This document shows positions 45,146 through 57,383 of a stretch of DNA of 64,000 nt, piece after piece. Within the stretch, counting starts at the first letter, position 1. Every line of letters starts with the position of its first letter. The notes beneath the pieces are model-generated. The model worked only from the letters and a program-made list of their open reading frames with translations. It was not told where the DNA came from and did no database searches. Position numbers and translations under genes: made by a program. The stretch is from Ilex aquifolium (Eukaryota; Streptophyta; Magnoliopsida; Aquifoliales; Aquifoliaceae): NCBI GenBank assembly GCA_951799425.1, contig OX637409.1, forward strand, positions 15,975,460-16,039,459. The letters run 5' to 3'.

Positions 45146-47740
45146 CTAAGATTGGGAGGTCTTCAGGTAAAGAAGGTACAGGGGCCTCGATACCAGTAGA
45201 AGAAGTTGGGGGCTAGGGGAAACCAAGACAGTCTCAAGCATGTCCACCTCTACGAAAATAGCCACCTCAAACGAAGTTGGCAGAGGTGGAACAGACTTAG
45301 AAACCTCGACCTCTGCTTCAGTAGGAACGGACTCAAAAGCCTCGACCTCAGCTTCAACAGGGGCAGCCTCACAAGCCTCGACCTTAGCCTCCTCCCCTAG
45401 GACTGATCCTTCTTCCTCCTCACCCCACAGGGTTTCAAAGTCGAACTTCAGCTCTGAGTTCTTGTCCATGGCTTGCACTTGAAAAGAAAAATAGCCCTTG
45501 GCCTAGGTTGTGGCACACTCGTCCTGGAGCTCGACAATCTTGGAGTCCCTCTCAAGCACCTTGGCCCTCTCATCCTCCATCTCCTTCAGACAAATAGTGT
45601 TGACTTCAGCAAACTCCTTGAAGTCTCTCTTCACTAACTGAACAGCCTCATGAGCCTCAAAAACCTCATTCCTTGCGTGAACCAGGCCATTTGTTTTGAG
45701 CTTGACCCCGTCACTCTTCTTCTTGACCTCAACCTCAAGGTTCTTATTCGCCGAGCTCGGGCCCTGTACCTGAGTCTTTAGGTCTTGCACCTGAGCTCTC
45801 ATATCATCATTGGCGAAGGATAATTTAGCGACCTTAAGCTCAGAGGCCTGTAAGGATTTCTGGGTCACCTCGGTAGCCTTCTCTGAGGCTCGAATCCTGC
45901 CCACTAGAGCCCCCACATGGATCGCCATCTACAAAAATAGAAAGGACATAAGTGCAGCAAATTCAAAATTTAACTCAAATTAAAGACAAAAGTCGAGAGC
46001 TTACCAAAGCTGCTCCATAAAGAGCGGTGGTCGCCGAGGTGGACAAGGACATTGAGGAGGCCTCCTGGATGCCAACCTCAGGGATAATAGAGAGAAGAGT
46101 GTTGGCAGCAAGGTTTATATCCTTAATAAGGGAACCCTCGTCTTGGGGTCGCTCGGCTTGGAGAACCCTGAGTTGTGGCAAAGATCGGTTAGGGAGGACG
46201 CCTCACCAATTGACTTTGACAAAAAAGGACCTTGCAGAGACTGAGCCAATGGTTCCAGGGCCTCGATCACATCTGATGATGGAAAAGAAGCCTTGGTGCC
46301 CTTCAAAGAAGGCTTCTTGGGCCCAAAAAGAGACTTGGGAGCAAATGGAGTCTTCTAGGAAGAAGGGGACCCCTGCGGTGGAGGATTCCTTTGAGGAGGT
46401 GGAGTCTTCTGGAGAGGAGGGGACGTCTGAGTAGCATCCTTCCTCATAGTCTTGGAGGGATGCTCCAGGTCAGGCCCAGTATCGACCTCCGTCTTCCTTT
46501 TCCCTACAACTTTCTCCTCCCTCATTGCTGCTAACCTGGCCTTCACCGTAATAGCATTCGGGGCCATGGAGGTAAAGAAAAAAAAAGGAAGAAAAGAGAA
46601 CATTGAGTATATAAAAAAGAGAGAAAGAGGCAAGGCAAAAGTACAAGACAGAGGTCTTACCAACAGTATCCTCCCCACCAAGAATGGTTAGTGGTATGGA
46701 GGTGTCAACTCTCACCTTGGGAGGACTAAAATTGTACTGAGTAAGCACCAAAGGCGTGAGAAACCCTAAATATTTTTCGATGGGCACTCCTCGAGGCCTA
46801 ATAGAACTATCATCTCGTATGTGTCGAGCTCGAGTTGACTACCTGGAATAACAAAGAAAATGAGGTCAGTAATTGAAACACAGAAGCCGAAGAAGGGTTC
46901 ATAACAGATTACCTCGACAAGGACTTACCCAAATTTTCTAGGCTTGACCAAGTTCGAGGCATATGAAGAGTGTCGATGGCATACCTTGGGTTAAATTCTC
47001 ATTCCTTCTCAGGCACGAATAAGAAGAATTTTCTTCAACCCTTATAGGAGCTCGAGAGGTTGGTGATCAGAGATCGGGTCTTCACCCGTTTTGCAATATA
47101 CAGAAAACCGTTTGCAAGGGAGAATTTGACATTAAAGAAGTGCATGAGCAGGGGAACAGAAGGGGCTCCTAGGTCTTTCTTCTTAAAAAAGACCAGGAGA
47201 CCCACCAGAATGCCCCAAAAATTGGGAGGAAGTTGAGCTGGACAAATGTTGAAGTGTTGAAGAACAAACTTGAGGAAAGGATGCATGGAGAATCTTACCA
47301 TTTTCAAAAGAGGCCATAAAGAAGCATGGTGTCATACCAAATATCCACATGGGGAGACCAGTAATGCGTGCCCTTAGGAAAACTGGAACGCCAAGGAGAG
47401 GGGAAACTTTGCTAAACCACACGAGGTTAGAGGCTCGAGGACTAACTTCAGCATCCCCAGTACTGCTGGAGGACCCAACTTCACCTTTCTTAGATCCCTT
47501 CTTTTGGAATTTCTTAGATTTCGGGACTGGGCCTGGAAGGGGCAAAGGAACCTCGACCTCAAAAATTTGGGCATCGACACCAAGAAAGTTGTCAATCTCA
47601 TCACCCGTATCTCCCAAGTCGTCTACCTCATCAGGGTCCTCAGACCGCCTCCTACGATGAGGTCGGACCTCGAACTCAGGTGATCTATCACCCATGGCAA
47701 GAGAGACAGATGAAGCAGTGGCCTCAAAAGAAGCAGACAT
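45146..47740 (-). pseudogene. Antisense gene remnant of decayed Tat element
   Basis: On the - strand the gene starts near 47740 (MSASFEATASSVSL). It has an acidic/basic N-terminus and a Transposase_28-like domain (RFSMHPFLKFVLQHFNI, then SSYKG at the same spacing as KGYKDDL in the other element). An intron starts at 46928 (GTAAGT) and ends at about 46843. Another exon follows from 46842, then a proline-rich basic part (46681-46355), an intron near 46000-45929, a coiled coil (45928-45503) and an acidic tail with EVE/EAE repeats. Breaks seen are a frameshift near 47285, TGA stops at probable Trp codons near 47035 and a TAG at 45503. The order matches the intact antisense gene at 22907-25325. 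Confidence 0.75.
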
Positions 47741-48519
47741 AAAGGCACAAGAAAAAGGAAGGCTGAAAGAAGTGTATAGGAAGGGAACGTTCGAGAAATA
47801 ATCTTCTAGAGCCCGAGGGTCAAGACTCCAATGGCCACAGAGAAAGATCCTAGCAGTGGCACAAGGATCTAAGAAGAGAGGAAGAAGGGAAAAAGAATGA
47901 CCTTGAACTCCTGAAATAGCAGAAGCGAAAGGCCCAGAAGTGGAGTAACCACATTGAATTCGTAGGATCCAGAGCGAACCAAAAACCTAGTAGAAAAAAG
48001 GGGAAATCAAGGCAGATGACGTACCTAACTGAAGACGATCGATAACCAACAACCTGAGGTGGATAGAAGGAATGAGCAAAGCTAGCTTCAAAAAGGCTTC
48101 TGAAATGACTCTGAGCGCTTACCAGAACAACCAAGATAGCCTAGAGAAAGAAGGAGATGAAATCGCAAAGAAGCAGAAAATGAGAAGAAGGGTTATTTGG
48201 GGAAAGGCGCTAGCAGGATTCGAAATGATGGCAAAAGGCAGTTTAGCCTGTGAAAGCATTTAAGGCATGTTTACGAATAGACACGTGGAACACACATCAT
48301 GAATATGCACAAGAAACTAGGAAGAAATGACTTCTCATACGCTTGCATTGCCAAAAAAATTGGGAAACGTCTTATCACACAAACCCTAAGGATAAACCGA
48401 GTTGACCTCGTCAAAACGAGGCAAGTCAACCCCAACTGAGTTGATCTCATCCGCAACGGCACAGGTCAGCCGCAGTCCACGTTAGAAAATGCCTATCTGA
48501 TTGGGGACTGGAGGGCAAC

Positions 48520-49121
48520 TGATGATACACAAAATTTGGCCAAGGTTGAGCTCGGTATCTCGGCTCGATCATCTGAGTTTAAGCCATGCAGCTCATTACA
48601 AATAACCAAATGTGCTTAGTTCGGCCCTCCCCCCAGCAACAATACCATCGTGGGAGCAGCAAGGATGACAATTGGTACCCACCAAAATGCTACACATAAA
48701 TCGCAACGATCCTGCATTCAGGCAAGAGAGCCGCAACCGCCTCAGCGTGATCCACGATAACTGTGTAGCAGACACATCCGTTACAAGGAAGAGGCAATGG
48801 TCATGCTAAGGAATCAAGCAAGGCCCTAAAAGACTATAAATAAGAAGCATATCCCTCACAGTGTAACACGAGCAACTAGCCTGAGAAATTATTTTGTGTA
48901 ATCTTTCCCCCTTATTAATAAATTCTTCCCCAGGAGCAAAAGACTCCTTTGAGAATGGATTAGCCAAGCTTCCAAGCTAGTGAACCACTATAAATTATAT
49001 GTCCACAACCCGTTGCCATTTGTACAATCCTTAAGAGCCTAGGAGCTCTGACTGGATCCTCCAGTGAATCCCTGACCCCCAGAAGTCACCACTCTGTTCA
49101 ATTGTGCTACTCACACCATTA
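48520..49121 (+). repeat. 3' LTR of decayed Tat element
   Basis: 602 bp, TGATGATACAC to CACACCATTA, partner of 37855-38455. Confidence 0.88.
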
Positions 49122-49126
49122 GAGAG

Positions 49127-51230
49127 TATCCGTTTGATGTTTTTTCCCTTCTTTCTAAAGGATAAAGCTAAAACATGGTTAAACTCCTTTAGTTTTTTCC
49201 AACTCAAAAAAAAAATACTTTGAAGTGACAAATAATGAATTCTTCTAAAAAAGAAAATAAAACATTTTACCATTGTTAGGAGAGGTTCAAGGAACTACTT
49301 GCATCATGCCCTCACCATGGATATGAAAGTTGGAGGATTATAAGTTTTTCCTATGAGCTTTATCTTCACAAATGAGACAATTTTTAGAAATGATGTGTAA
49401 TGGAGACTTCATGGCTAAAGAACCGGTGGAAGCATTTGATTACTTTGATTCCTTAGCCGACAGTGCCTAAGCTTGGGACACTCAATCTCCAGATTTTAAG
49501 TTTAAGGCCTCAAATGCACCATTATGAGGAGGAAAGTATCAATTGAAGTAGGAAGATGACTTGAATGCGAGGATTGCAATTTTGGATAGGAAGATTGAGG
49601 CCATGGAGATGAAAAAGGTGAATGCGGTTCAAATTGTGCCTCAAGAGGAGTTGTGCTCAATTTGAGATTAAAGGGCATTCAACTAGTGAGTGCTCTACAA
49701 TCCCCACTTTAAAGGAGGTGTTAAGTGACCAAGCCAATGCAGTGAATGCCTTTTCCAAGCCCTATAAGAATTCTTACTCAAACACTTACAATCCAGGGTG
49801 GAACCCAATTTTAGTTTGAGAATGACTGCCACACAACAACCTCCTCCCCAACCATCTCCTTAAGGGTCATCCAATTTTGTTCCTTAAAAAAAAAAAAAAA
49901 AAAAAATTTGTTCCTTATACACCACCACTCAAGAGATCTTTGGAGGACACCTTGCAACAATTCATCACTACCCAAACCACAATGAATACCCAAACCACTC
50001 AAGCCCTTGGCCAATTGACCCAAAACTTCACTTAACAACAACAAGCCATCAATGATATCCAGAATACACTTACCAAGTTGATCACAGTCTCGTGCACCAA
50101 GAAAAAGGAAAGTTTCTGGCACAACCTCAACCAAATTCACAAGGCCAACTCAAATGGGAGTTTCTTCTTCTACACTGGATGCCACCCAAGAGTAAGTAAA
50201 GGCTATCACTACCCTTAGGAGTGGAAAAGTTGTAGATAAGATCATCCCCTTAAAGGCTTAAGAGCATAATGAGATTGAGAAAATCACTAGGAAAGATAAG
50301 GGTGATGACTATGTTGAGCCTAACATAAAAGATATGCCTAGTGAGCCACCTAGATGTCCTATACCTGCACCTTTTCCTCAAAGGTTGGTCTCACCATCAA
50401 AGGCCAATCTGAATTCTAAAATTTTGGAAGTGTTCAAACAAGTCCAGATTAACATTTCATTGCTAGATGTCATCAAACAAATTTCATCATATGCTAAATT
50501 TTTGAAAGACTTGTGTATCATCAAGATAAAGCTTAATATTCAAAAGAAAGCTTTTTTTACTGAATAAGTATCCTCAATCATTCAACATAATACCCCTCCA
50601 AAATACAAGGATCTCAGTTGTCCCATCATTGCATGTGTCATAGGGAAGTTCAAAATTGAACAAGCGTTACTTGACTTAGGAGATACTATGAATTTACTGC
50701 CCCACTTGGTTTATGAACAATTTGGACTTGGAGAGTTAAAAGCCACCTCCGTCGCACTCCAATTGGTGGATGGGTTGGTTAAGATTTTGAGGGGTATGGT
50801 GGAGAATGTTTTGGTACCAGTTACAATTTCTACTTTTCGGTTGACTTCATTATTCTAGACATTCAACCCATTGTGAACACAAATACTCAAATTCCCATCA
50901 TATTAGGTCACCCATTTTTTGCTACATCTAATGCTTTGATTAATTACCGAAATGGAGTGACAAAATTATCTTTTGGGAATATGAAATTAGAGTTGAACAT
51001 CTTCAATGTGTGTAAGCAACCCGGTGATGTAAGTAATGAATTGCATGAAGTCAACCTAATTGATTCCATTGTGCATGATCAACTTAATAGTTCTTCTTTG
51101 TCCGATCCTCTTGAAGCATGTTTACTTGAAAAGGCTAGATCCTTTCTAGAACTTGATGATGATAATGATGAGGTTAATGAGCTTACAAACTTGTTAAATT
51201 CTTCACAAATTTTTGAGACAAGAGAGTGAA
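49127..51230 (+). pseudogene. Athila gag and protease, 3' part
   Basis: Continues the gag cut at 37849 (YPFDVFSLLSKDKAKTWL at 49128 onward, EAFDYFDSLA, then a Gln/Pro-rich part). A retropepsin trace with ALLDLGDTMNLLP lies near 50670 and an acidic linker follows to 51230. Many stops and shifts; an A-run near 49886-49905 interrupts the gag tail. Confidence 0.8.
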
Positions 51231-51499
51231 AATCCAAATTTGAAGAACTTTCACCGAAGACCACCCCTCCAATTCCTTCAAGCATTCAAACACCCAAGTT
51301 AGAGTTAAAGCCCTTGCCAATGGACTAGAAATATACTTTCCTTGGAGAAGATAACACATTTTTGGTAGTCATTTAATCTCATCTCATCTCTATGAGACTC
51401 TAGAGGGTAAGCTTCTCCAACTTTTTTTTAAGCATAAAACAGTCATTGGATAGGCTATTGTGGATATAAAAGGGATTAGCTCTTTTGTGTGCACTCATA

Positions 51500-54059
51500 A
51501 GATCTATTTAAAGAATGATGCAAAACCTACAAGGGAAATGCAAAGGCGTTTGAATCCAAATATGAAGGAGGTGGTTAAAAAAAAGGTGTTGAAGTTGTTA
51601 TAAGTGGTAAGGGAATCATTTATCCAATTGTAGATAGCAAGTGGGTAAGTCCCACTCAAGTGATTCATAAGAAGTCCTGTGTGATAGTGGTCTCTAACAA
51701 AAATAATGAACTTGTTCCTACTAGAGTCATCACCAGATGGAGGATGTGTATTGACTATAGGAAGTTTAATGTCGTGAATAGAAATGACCATTTTTATCTA
51801 CCATTTTTGGACCAAATTCTTGAAAAGGTTGTGGCTCGTCTCATTATTACTTTCTTGATGGTTACTTCGGGTACAACCAAATAGAAATCGCTCGAGGATC
51901 AAGAGAATACTACATTCACATGTCCATTTGACACATTTGCTTATAGAAGAATGCCCTTTGGTTTATGCAATGCGCCCGCAACCTTTCAACGGTGCATGCT
52001 AAGCATCTTTAGTAACATGGTAGAGCAATTTCTTAAGGTATTTATGGATGATTTTACTATATTTGGAGATTTTTTTTATGATTGTTTGACTAATCTTGAA
52101 CAAGTGTTGATTAGGTGTGAAGAGAAAAACCTTGTGCTTAATTGGGATTGTCCTTGGGCATATCATCTCCTCTGAAGTCATCAAAGTGGATTGAGGTAAG
52201 ATTGAATTAATTTCTAATTTTTCCATCCCCAAATCCCTTAAAGATGTTAGATCATTTTTCGGACATGCTAGCTTTTATAGAAGGTTTATCAAGAATTTTA
52301 GTTTCATTTCACGGCCTTAGTGTAATTTGCTCGGGAAGAATGTTATTTTTGAGTGGAGTGAGGATTGCCAAGAGGCATTTGAGAAATTAAAGGGTATGTT
52401 CACCTCCGCTCTAATCATGCAACCACCTGATTGGAGCTTCCCATTTGAGTTAATGTGTGAGGCTAGCGACTATGCCATGAGGGCGGTGCTAGGCCAGAGA
52501 AAAGATAAAAAGCCTCATGTGATTTTTTATGCTAGCTGCACATTGAATGATGCTTAAATGAATTATTCTACTACAGAAAAAGAGTTGCTAGCAGTTGTGT
52601 TTGCTTTAGACAAATTTCGTTTTTATCTTGTTGGCTCACCAATTGTTATTTTCACAGATCATGCCGCTCTCAAGTACTTATTGACCAAGAAGGATGTCAA
52701 ACCCTGCTTGCTTAGATGGATTTTATTGCTACAAGAGTTTGATCTTACTATTAAGCATAAAACAGGGTAAAAAATGTGGTGGCGGACCATCTATCGAGGC
52801 TTGTAAGCAATGTGGTTATTGAATCAACTCCCATCAAGGACACTTTTCTAGACGAGCAATTGTTTTTTATATCTTCTTTATCTTGGTGTACAGACCTTGT
52901 AAATTTTTTTGTCATAGGTGAAATACCCAAGCATTGGAATGCTCAAGAAATAAGAAAATTCCTAGTGGAAGTTCTCAACTTCTTTTGGATGACTCATGCT
53001 TGTTCAAATATTGTCCGGATCAAATCATCCAACGATGTGTTCCCAATGAAGAGGTAACAAGTGTTATTACATTTTTTCATACGAATGAGGCTTGTGGTGG
53101 CCGCTTTTCACATCGGAAAATTGCTACAAAGATTTTTGCAATACATAGTTTATTGACCTACTTTGTTTAAAGATGTGTTTGAATTCTTTAAGTGTTTTGA
53201 GCGTTTTTAAATACTTAGGGGAATAACTCGAAGAAATATGATGTCTCTAAACCCTATTTTACTAATTGAAATCTTTGATTGTTGGGGGATAGACATATAG
53301 TCCCTTTTTTCCCCCATCATTTTTTGGTCATGAATATATTTTGGTGGCGGTAGACTATATCTTTAAATGGGTGGAGGCGATACCATGTCGTAACAAAGAT
53401 AGCAAAACAGTTTTTAAATTTTTAAAGGAAAATATATTTTCACGATTTGGTAACCCTTGTGCCATGATAAGTGATGTGGGGTCACATTTTTACAACCGAC
53501 CTTTGAAATGTTGGTACATAAATATGGTGTCACCCATAATGTTGTAAACCTGGATTGAAAAGATTGATTTTTGAGGTTAACCGACTTTTATAGGCTTATA
53601 TAATTGCTTTTAAGACTTCCCTTGGCATGTCGCCCTATCGTTTGGTTTATGGTAAAACTTGTTACTTGCCCATGGAACTGGAGCATAGAGTTTTCTGGGT
53701 CATTAAGTCATTTAATTTTAGCCTTGACAATGCAAGCTCACTAAGGAAATTACAATTGAATGAACTTGAGGAACTCCGAAATGAAGCATATGACAACTCT
53801 AGGATTAGTAAAGTGAGGATGAAATTTTTTCATGACAAACATCTTGAAAAAATCTTTTAAACCATATCAGAAAGTCCTCCTTTATAATTCTAGATTGCAT
53901 CTTTTTCCCGAAAAGTTAAGGTCAAGGTGGTCTGGTGCTTTCATTATTAGAGAAGTGTTTCCTTGCGGGGCTGTTGAGATTGAAAATCCTAAGAATGAGA
54001 ATGTCTTTAAAGTGAATGGTCAACTGTTGAAACCATTTTCACAATCAAAAATTTTTTAA
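51500..54059 (+). pseudogene. Athila pol: reverse transcriptase, RNase H, integrase, decayed
   Basis: Reverse transcriptase is recognised by CIDYRKFNVVNRNDHF, MPFGLCNAPATFQRCM and FMDDF. RNase H has [19 protein letters not shown] and TDHAALKYL. Integrase has VAVDYIFKWVEAIP and MISDVGSHF and ends KVNGQLLKPF, as in the element at the left edge. Frameshifts and stops divide it into at least eight pieces. There is one RNase H only, as expected for Athila rather than Tat. Confidence 0.88.
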
Positions 54060-54240
54060 GTGTTGAAAATGTCCTCCCAGAACCTCAAGTCCGGACTTTA
54101 AAAGATTAAGTTCGGATGTCATTTCATCAAGAACAAGAAGGCATTCTCTGAAGTCCGTGTCCGAACGTACTTTAGTACATGTCCGGATGGGTGTTCATTA
54201 ATTGACAACGTCCCAGCTACCTAATTTTTAATGATGCCCG

Positions 54241-54292
54241 GATGTCATTTGATCCACATCTGGACGCGGTTTCAGAATTCTGCCTATAAAAG
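54241..54292 (+). promoter_or_regulatory. LTR-like motif plus TATA box before second env-position ORF
   Basis: GATGTCATTTGATCCAC and TGGACG (54241-54266) match the 5' LTR at 36502-36526. A CTATAAAAG box follows at 54284-54292, then a pyrimidine-rich leader and the ATG at 54394. The layout is the same as at 1390-1492 in the other Athila element. Confidence 0.5.
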
Positions 54293-54393
54293 AGGGACGT
54301 CCAACTTCATTTTCAAACTTAAAATTTTCATTTCTTCTCTCCTTCTTCACTTTCCATCATAATTTAGCCCATATCTTTATCTTCCTTATTATT

Positions 54394-55420
54394 ATGGCAC
54401 CACCTAAGAGCACTACGGGCAAGAGGGCCAGCCCTTCTACATCACAGGACCCATAGCCCAAGCCCGATAGGGCCCGATTCTCTTCATACGATCTTAGCCA
54501 TCGATTTCTTGACTATTTTTAGTCGAAGCCCATGCCTAGAGAGGCCAGGCCAGTTAGATGAGTTCGAGAGGATGGGTATCAGGGAGATGATGTGTGTCCA
54601 AGTGTTGGGCATAGTTTCTAGAGCTAAGCTAGGAGGGGGTCCTAGTTCTTGTGATGGAGTTCTACTATAATGCTCAGTGGGACCCCTAGATTGGATGCCT
54701 AAGGACTTGGGTCCGGGGATAGGGATTTGTAATACACGCTTCTGACATTATTGAGGTGGCACAGCTTGAGCAGGCTAAAGTGCCTCAGCCTCAGTTCCCC
54801 TCTTCTCTTGTGGACCTGCTCGTGGTGGTACAGCTGCTATTGGGTGATCCAGATTATGTCTGATATCTACATCTCGATTGTTTCCATAGATGCGCACCAA
54901 TGAAGTGTATCCAAACCAAGCTTGACTTATTCATGTCATTACCACATGTCTGACTATTGATCTCCCCTCTTACATTTTGTCGGATATTAGGTAGGGATGG
55001 AGTGGACTGGTAGGAGATCTCTACCATTCCCCGGGTTAGTCATTGTTTTATGTCTGAGCAAAGGGGTGATGATAGACCCCAGCTATCTGAGGACCTCCAA
55101 AGTGGCAGAGATCAACTCTGGGAAGATACTCAAGAGCCGGGCTACGACTGATGCAATTAGGGGAACAAAACAAGCTGATCTTGCAGTGGATGTGGGAGAT
55201 ATCGCTGATTATTTTGACTAGGAGCCACAACTAGATCCTTTTGATGAGGAGGATGATCCCGCACTGATCGCCAGCTGCTATTTGAGCTTCTGAGGAGGAT
55301 AGAGAGGTAGGATGCAAAGTTGGTTGAGATCAAGCAGTTGTTGGGGGGAAAAGGACGTGGTAGAGGCCAAGCTCAATGACGGAGTTGAGCCTGAGGGATA
55401 GGATTCAGACTCCTTGGTTT
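54394..55420 (+). pseudogene. Athila env-position ORF, decayed
   Basis: It starts MAPPKSTTGKRASPSTSQDP and resembles in position and style the intact ORF at 1940-3154: a basic Ser-rich start, a middle domain, and a Glu/Lys-rich tail near 55260-55380. Stops appear from codon 21 on. Only short open pieces remain (for example 54997-55221). Confidence 0.6.
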
Positions 55421-55734
55421 CTTCTAAGTGTGCCATTTTTTTTTTATGTTATTGTATTTTCTTTTATGTTTTAGTTCATGTTAGGAATGGTGGATCAAAA
55501 CATTAGGATAATGGCGTTGCACGTGAATAGTTTTGTATATAAAAATTAATAAAATATATTATATATATGTTTGAATTAAATATTATCTCAAATTTACCAA
55601 ACTTAATTTTTTATTATTCATATTCTGTTTTAGAATTATGAAAAGTTTGTATGTTCATAAAATTCTTTATTAAATTTCTATTTTTTTTAGAATTTTGTGA
55701 TTGATATTGATTTTTTTAGTGATGTTTGAGAAAT

Positions 55735-57383
55735 TAATTTTTTGGAAAAATCTCATCCACACCCCCTGTAATTAAGTCTAAATTCAATGACACTCCCTCT
55801 CGATTTTGAAACTTCACTGTCACCCCCTTGTCAGTGTTTGTCAGATTACGGCGTTAACGGTGATTGTTAATTTACAAAAATACCCCTGAATATTTTATAG
55901 GATAAATTTTATCCACACCCCTTATAAATATACATAACTTCAAGGGCACCCCTTGTAAATAGACATAACCTCAACGATACCCCTTGTAAATAGACCTACT
56001 TTAACAATACTCCCTTCGGATTCTGAAATTTCAATACACACCATTTTAGTTCTATTATATTAACCTTTAAATTCATTAATTTAATATTTAATTTTATTAA
56101 ATTAATGTCCTTCATTTAATTTAAACTAAATTAACATTTCATCTCATCAAATCAACACAAATTGATATTTAATTTTATCAAATTAGCATTTAGCTATATT
56201 AATTTAATATTTTATTTCATCAAATTAATATTATTTCTTTAATTTAACATTAAATTATTATTTAATTTCATCAAATCAACACCAAATTGACATTTAATTT
56301 TATAAAATTAAAATTTAATATATTAAATAGAAAATTAAATTAATATAAAATTTAACCTTATCAAATTAATGTCAATTATTTAATTTAACACAAAATGAAC
56401 ATTCAATTTCATTAAAGCAACACTTAAATTTATTCAATTAACATTAAATTTTATCAAATCAACACTGAATTGATATTTAATTTTATCAAATAAAATCAAA
56501 TTAATATTTAAATTTATCATATTAAGACCAAATTTATTTAATTAATATTAAATTTTATCAAATAATATTTAAATTTTATATATGAATAGTGACGTATGAA
56601 GAGAAGTTAGAAATGGATGGAATTTTAACATTGACTTTATCGATTATAATTTTATTATAGAAAAATTATTTTTAACTATAAAATAAATTTAAAACCCTGT
56701 AATTTATAACGAACAACAAAATAAGAAACTGAAAAGTGTACCTCTTACCCAACAACTTATAAGAAAATGGAGTTAATGACTTAAAAGTCTAACGGGTGTT
56801 TTGGATGAAAACAATTTAAAAAAATTTGCATGAAAAAAATTAAAACTATCTGCATGAAAAAAAAAATTAAATAAAACTGCATGAAAGAAATTAAAAAAAA
56901 AATGAATGAAAAAAAATTAAAAATATCTACATGAAAAAAAAATTAAAAAAAAAACTGCATGAAAAACATTTATAAATCTGCAAGAATTTTTTTTTTTTTT
57001 TTTACCAACTTAGGTAGTTATTGATCACTGTGGAGAACGAGTTAAAGAATAATTGCTGACTTCAGTCCCCTATGTCTTCTAGCAACCCCATATCGTTTTG
57101 AACCTTCACAAACAACAAAATGTGTAGTATATATAGTGGGAAAAATGTTAATGGTATTTTAGTATATTTACATAAGGAATGATAGTTTTGACATTTTCAA
57201 AAAATTTATAGTCAAACCGTTACTTTTTGTACTGGCAAAGTTAAAAATTACCGTTAAGGGGGTATCTTTAATTTGAAAGTATAAACCAGAAAGGAGTGCA
57301 CTGAAGTTTCATAATTAGGAGGAGGTGTCATTGAATTTAGACCTAAGTAGAGGGGGTGTTGATGAAATTTTCCCTAATTTTTT
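55735..57383. mobile_element. Mutator-type element with long inverted ends, 1.6 kb
   Basis: The element is 55744-57374. About 90 bases at each end are inverted copies (GGAAAAATCTCATC on the left; the right end reads GATGAAATTTTCCC). The 9-bp TAATTTTTT is duplicated at 55735-55743 and 57375-57383. The interior is very AT-rich with degenerate repeats of an ATTTAATTTTATCAAATTAA kind (56040-56590). No transposase. It lies in the 3' region of the second Athila element. Confidence 0.8.

Larger units (their letters stand above)
37850..49126 (+). mobile_element. Decayed Tat-lineage retrotransposon (11.3 kb) nested in Athila
   Basis: The element is 37855-49121 with GAGAG duplicated at 37850-37854 and 49122-49126. 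The LTRs (601 and 602 bp) are roughly 10 percent different by eye, so it is much older than the 21250-32474 element. It has gag, protease, reverse transcriptase, two RNase H domains and integrase on the + strand, all with stops, and an antisense gene remnant on the - strand before the 3' LTR. Confidence 0.9.

Noticed and set aside
54997-55221. Independent small gene
   Set aside because: It is an open fragment inside the decayed env-position ORF of the second Athila element.
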